Shown here: positions 5,299 through 5,662 of the stretch, piece after piece
Position numbering within the stretch: position 1 is the first letter of the stretch
Layout of the letters: every line of letters starts with the position of its first letter
Origin: Deltaproteobacteria bacterium
GTDB lineage: Bacteria; Desulfobacterota; Desulfovibrionia; Desulfovibrionales; Desulfovibrionaceae
Direction of reading: 5' to 3'
DNA: 5,662 bases
Assembly (NCBI GenBank): GCA_031253875.1
Contig: JAIRVN010000166.1
Span: forward strand, 1 to 5,662
Translations under genes and position numbers: made by a program
Notes under the pieces: model-generated
Told to the model about the DNA's origin: nothing
Databases searched by the model: none
What the model saw: only the letters and a program-made list of their open reading frames with translations

Positions 5299-5662
5299 AT
5301 ATGTTCCCGTACGCGGAATGCAGCGTATCGTATTGCTGTTTTTGGCCTTCGCCCTTGCGGGAATGACGTTTGCGTCGCTTTGGCAGCGTTTTATGCGGCC
5401 GGATTTGCTTGTTCCTTCCAATACCCGGCAGATGAGCGCCGGCCAGGACATGGCGCCTGCAGGCACTATGAATGAAATCAGCCAGTTGATGCAAAAAATA
5501 CAGCAAGATCCCGGAGATGTGGCGGCGATGCTTCACCTTGCCGAGCATTTTGTGGAGGATAAAAACTGGACGGCTGCGGAAAATTTTTTGCGCAAAGCGG
5601 TTGTAGCCGCGCCGGGCAATCCGCAGCCTTTGTATCTTCTGGGGGTGGTGCTGCATAATCAG
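5291..5662 (+). CDS. Membrane-anchored TPR protein, CcmI-like (5' part)
   Basis: The frame is open from the ATG at 5291 to the right edge, giving the first 124 residues. A membrane segment spans about 11-31, followed by a polar linker (to about 60) and a TPR-like region. One repeat can be aligned at residues 77-108, with Leu83, Ala84, Phe87, Ala96, Leu100, Ala103 and Pro108 at the classic consensus positions, and a second begins after it (Pro-Leu-Tyr-Leu-Leu-Gly). In System I clusters such proteins (CcmI, or the C-terminal domain of E. coli CcmH, related to NrfG) capture apocytochrome c and bring it to CcmF. Here only one membrane segment precedes the TPR region, whereas classical CcmI has two, so the resemblance is functional and positional. 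No CcmH-type Cys motif is seen in the visible part. It overlaps ccmD by 8 bases (ATGCATGA). The C-terminal part is missing. Confidence 0.85.
   Translation, partial: MHEYVPVRGMQRIVLLFLAFALAGMTFASLWQRFMRPDLLVPSNTRQMSAGQDMAPAGTMNEISQLMQKIQQDPGDVAAMLHLAEHFVEDKNWTAAENFLRKAVVAAPGNPQPLYLLGVVLHNQ

Noticed and set aside
3674..5466. Long minus-strand open frames (371 and 346 codons) opposite ccmA to the TPR gene
   Set aside because: Same low-information Gln/Arg/Pro-rich composition, antisense to recognisable ccmB, ccmC and ccmD. They are shadows of codon bias, not genes.
1..5662. CRISPR arrays, tRNA or rRNA genes, insertion sequences
   Set aside because: No regularly spaced repeats, no cloverleaf or rRNA-like sequence, and no transposase-like frame were seen. 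The window is almost fully occupied by the genes listed.

Overview
The window carries most of a cytochrome c maturation (Ccm, System I) gene cluster from what is probably a sulfate-reducing deltaproteobacterium of the Desulfovibrio type. The taxonomic call is an inference. It rests on the GC-rich coding sequence, the gene order ccmE-F-A-B-C-D followed by a tetratricopeptide (TPR) protein, and above all a CcmE whose usual heme-binding histidine motif is replaced by Cys-x-x-x-Tyr. That is the hallmark of the variant often called System I*, described experimentally for Desulfovibrio desulfuricans.

Layout. Positions 2-106 hold the last 34 codons of an unidentified plus-strand gene. It converges, with only 2 bp between the stop codons, on a minus-strand gene (109-573) for a small predicted lipoprotein of unknown function. 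The 156-bp divergent region 574-729 contains two neighbouring palindromes and weak promoter-like elements, and is the likely control region of the ccm operon. From 730 to the right edge all genes are on the plus strand: ccmE (730-1140), a 90-bp gap with a good hairpin plus T-tract (1165-1197), ccmF (1231-3117), ccmA with a TTG start (3129-3770), ccmB (3767-4444), ccmC (4441-5127), a 45-codon ccmD (5161-5298), and the start of a membrane-anchored TPR protein resembling CcmI (5291 to the edge, incomplete). Apart from the ccmE-ccmF gap, spacing is 33 bp or less, and three junctions overlap.

How they work together, from family knowledge: CcmA (ATPase) and CcmB form an ABC complex with CcmC and CcmD. 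CcmC presents heme at its periplasmic WWD surface and loads it covalently onto CcmE. CcmA-driven ATP hydrolysis releases holo-CcmE, and CcmF, itself a heme b protein, takes heme from CcmE and attaches it to apocytochrome c, helped by CcmI-like TPR proteins. No ccmG or ccmH is visible, which fits System I*, but the cluster runs off the window so their absence cannot be proven here.

The most noteworthy points are the CcmE Cys-Pro-Ser-Lys-Tyr motif beside a CcmF that keeps all four canonical histidines, the terminator-like hairpin that splits ccmE from the rest of the operon, and the palindromes upstream of ccmE. I see no wholly new system: this is a variant of a known pathway with some undescribed-looking regulatory detail.
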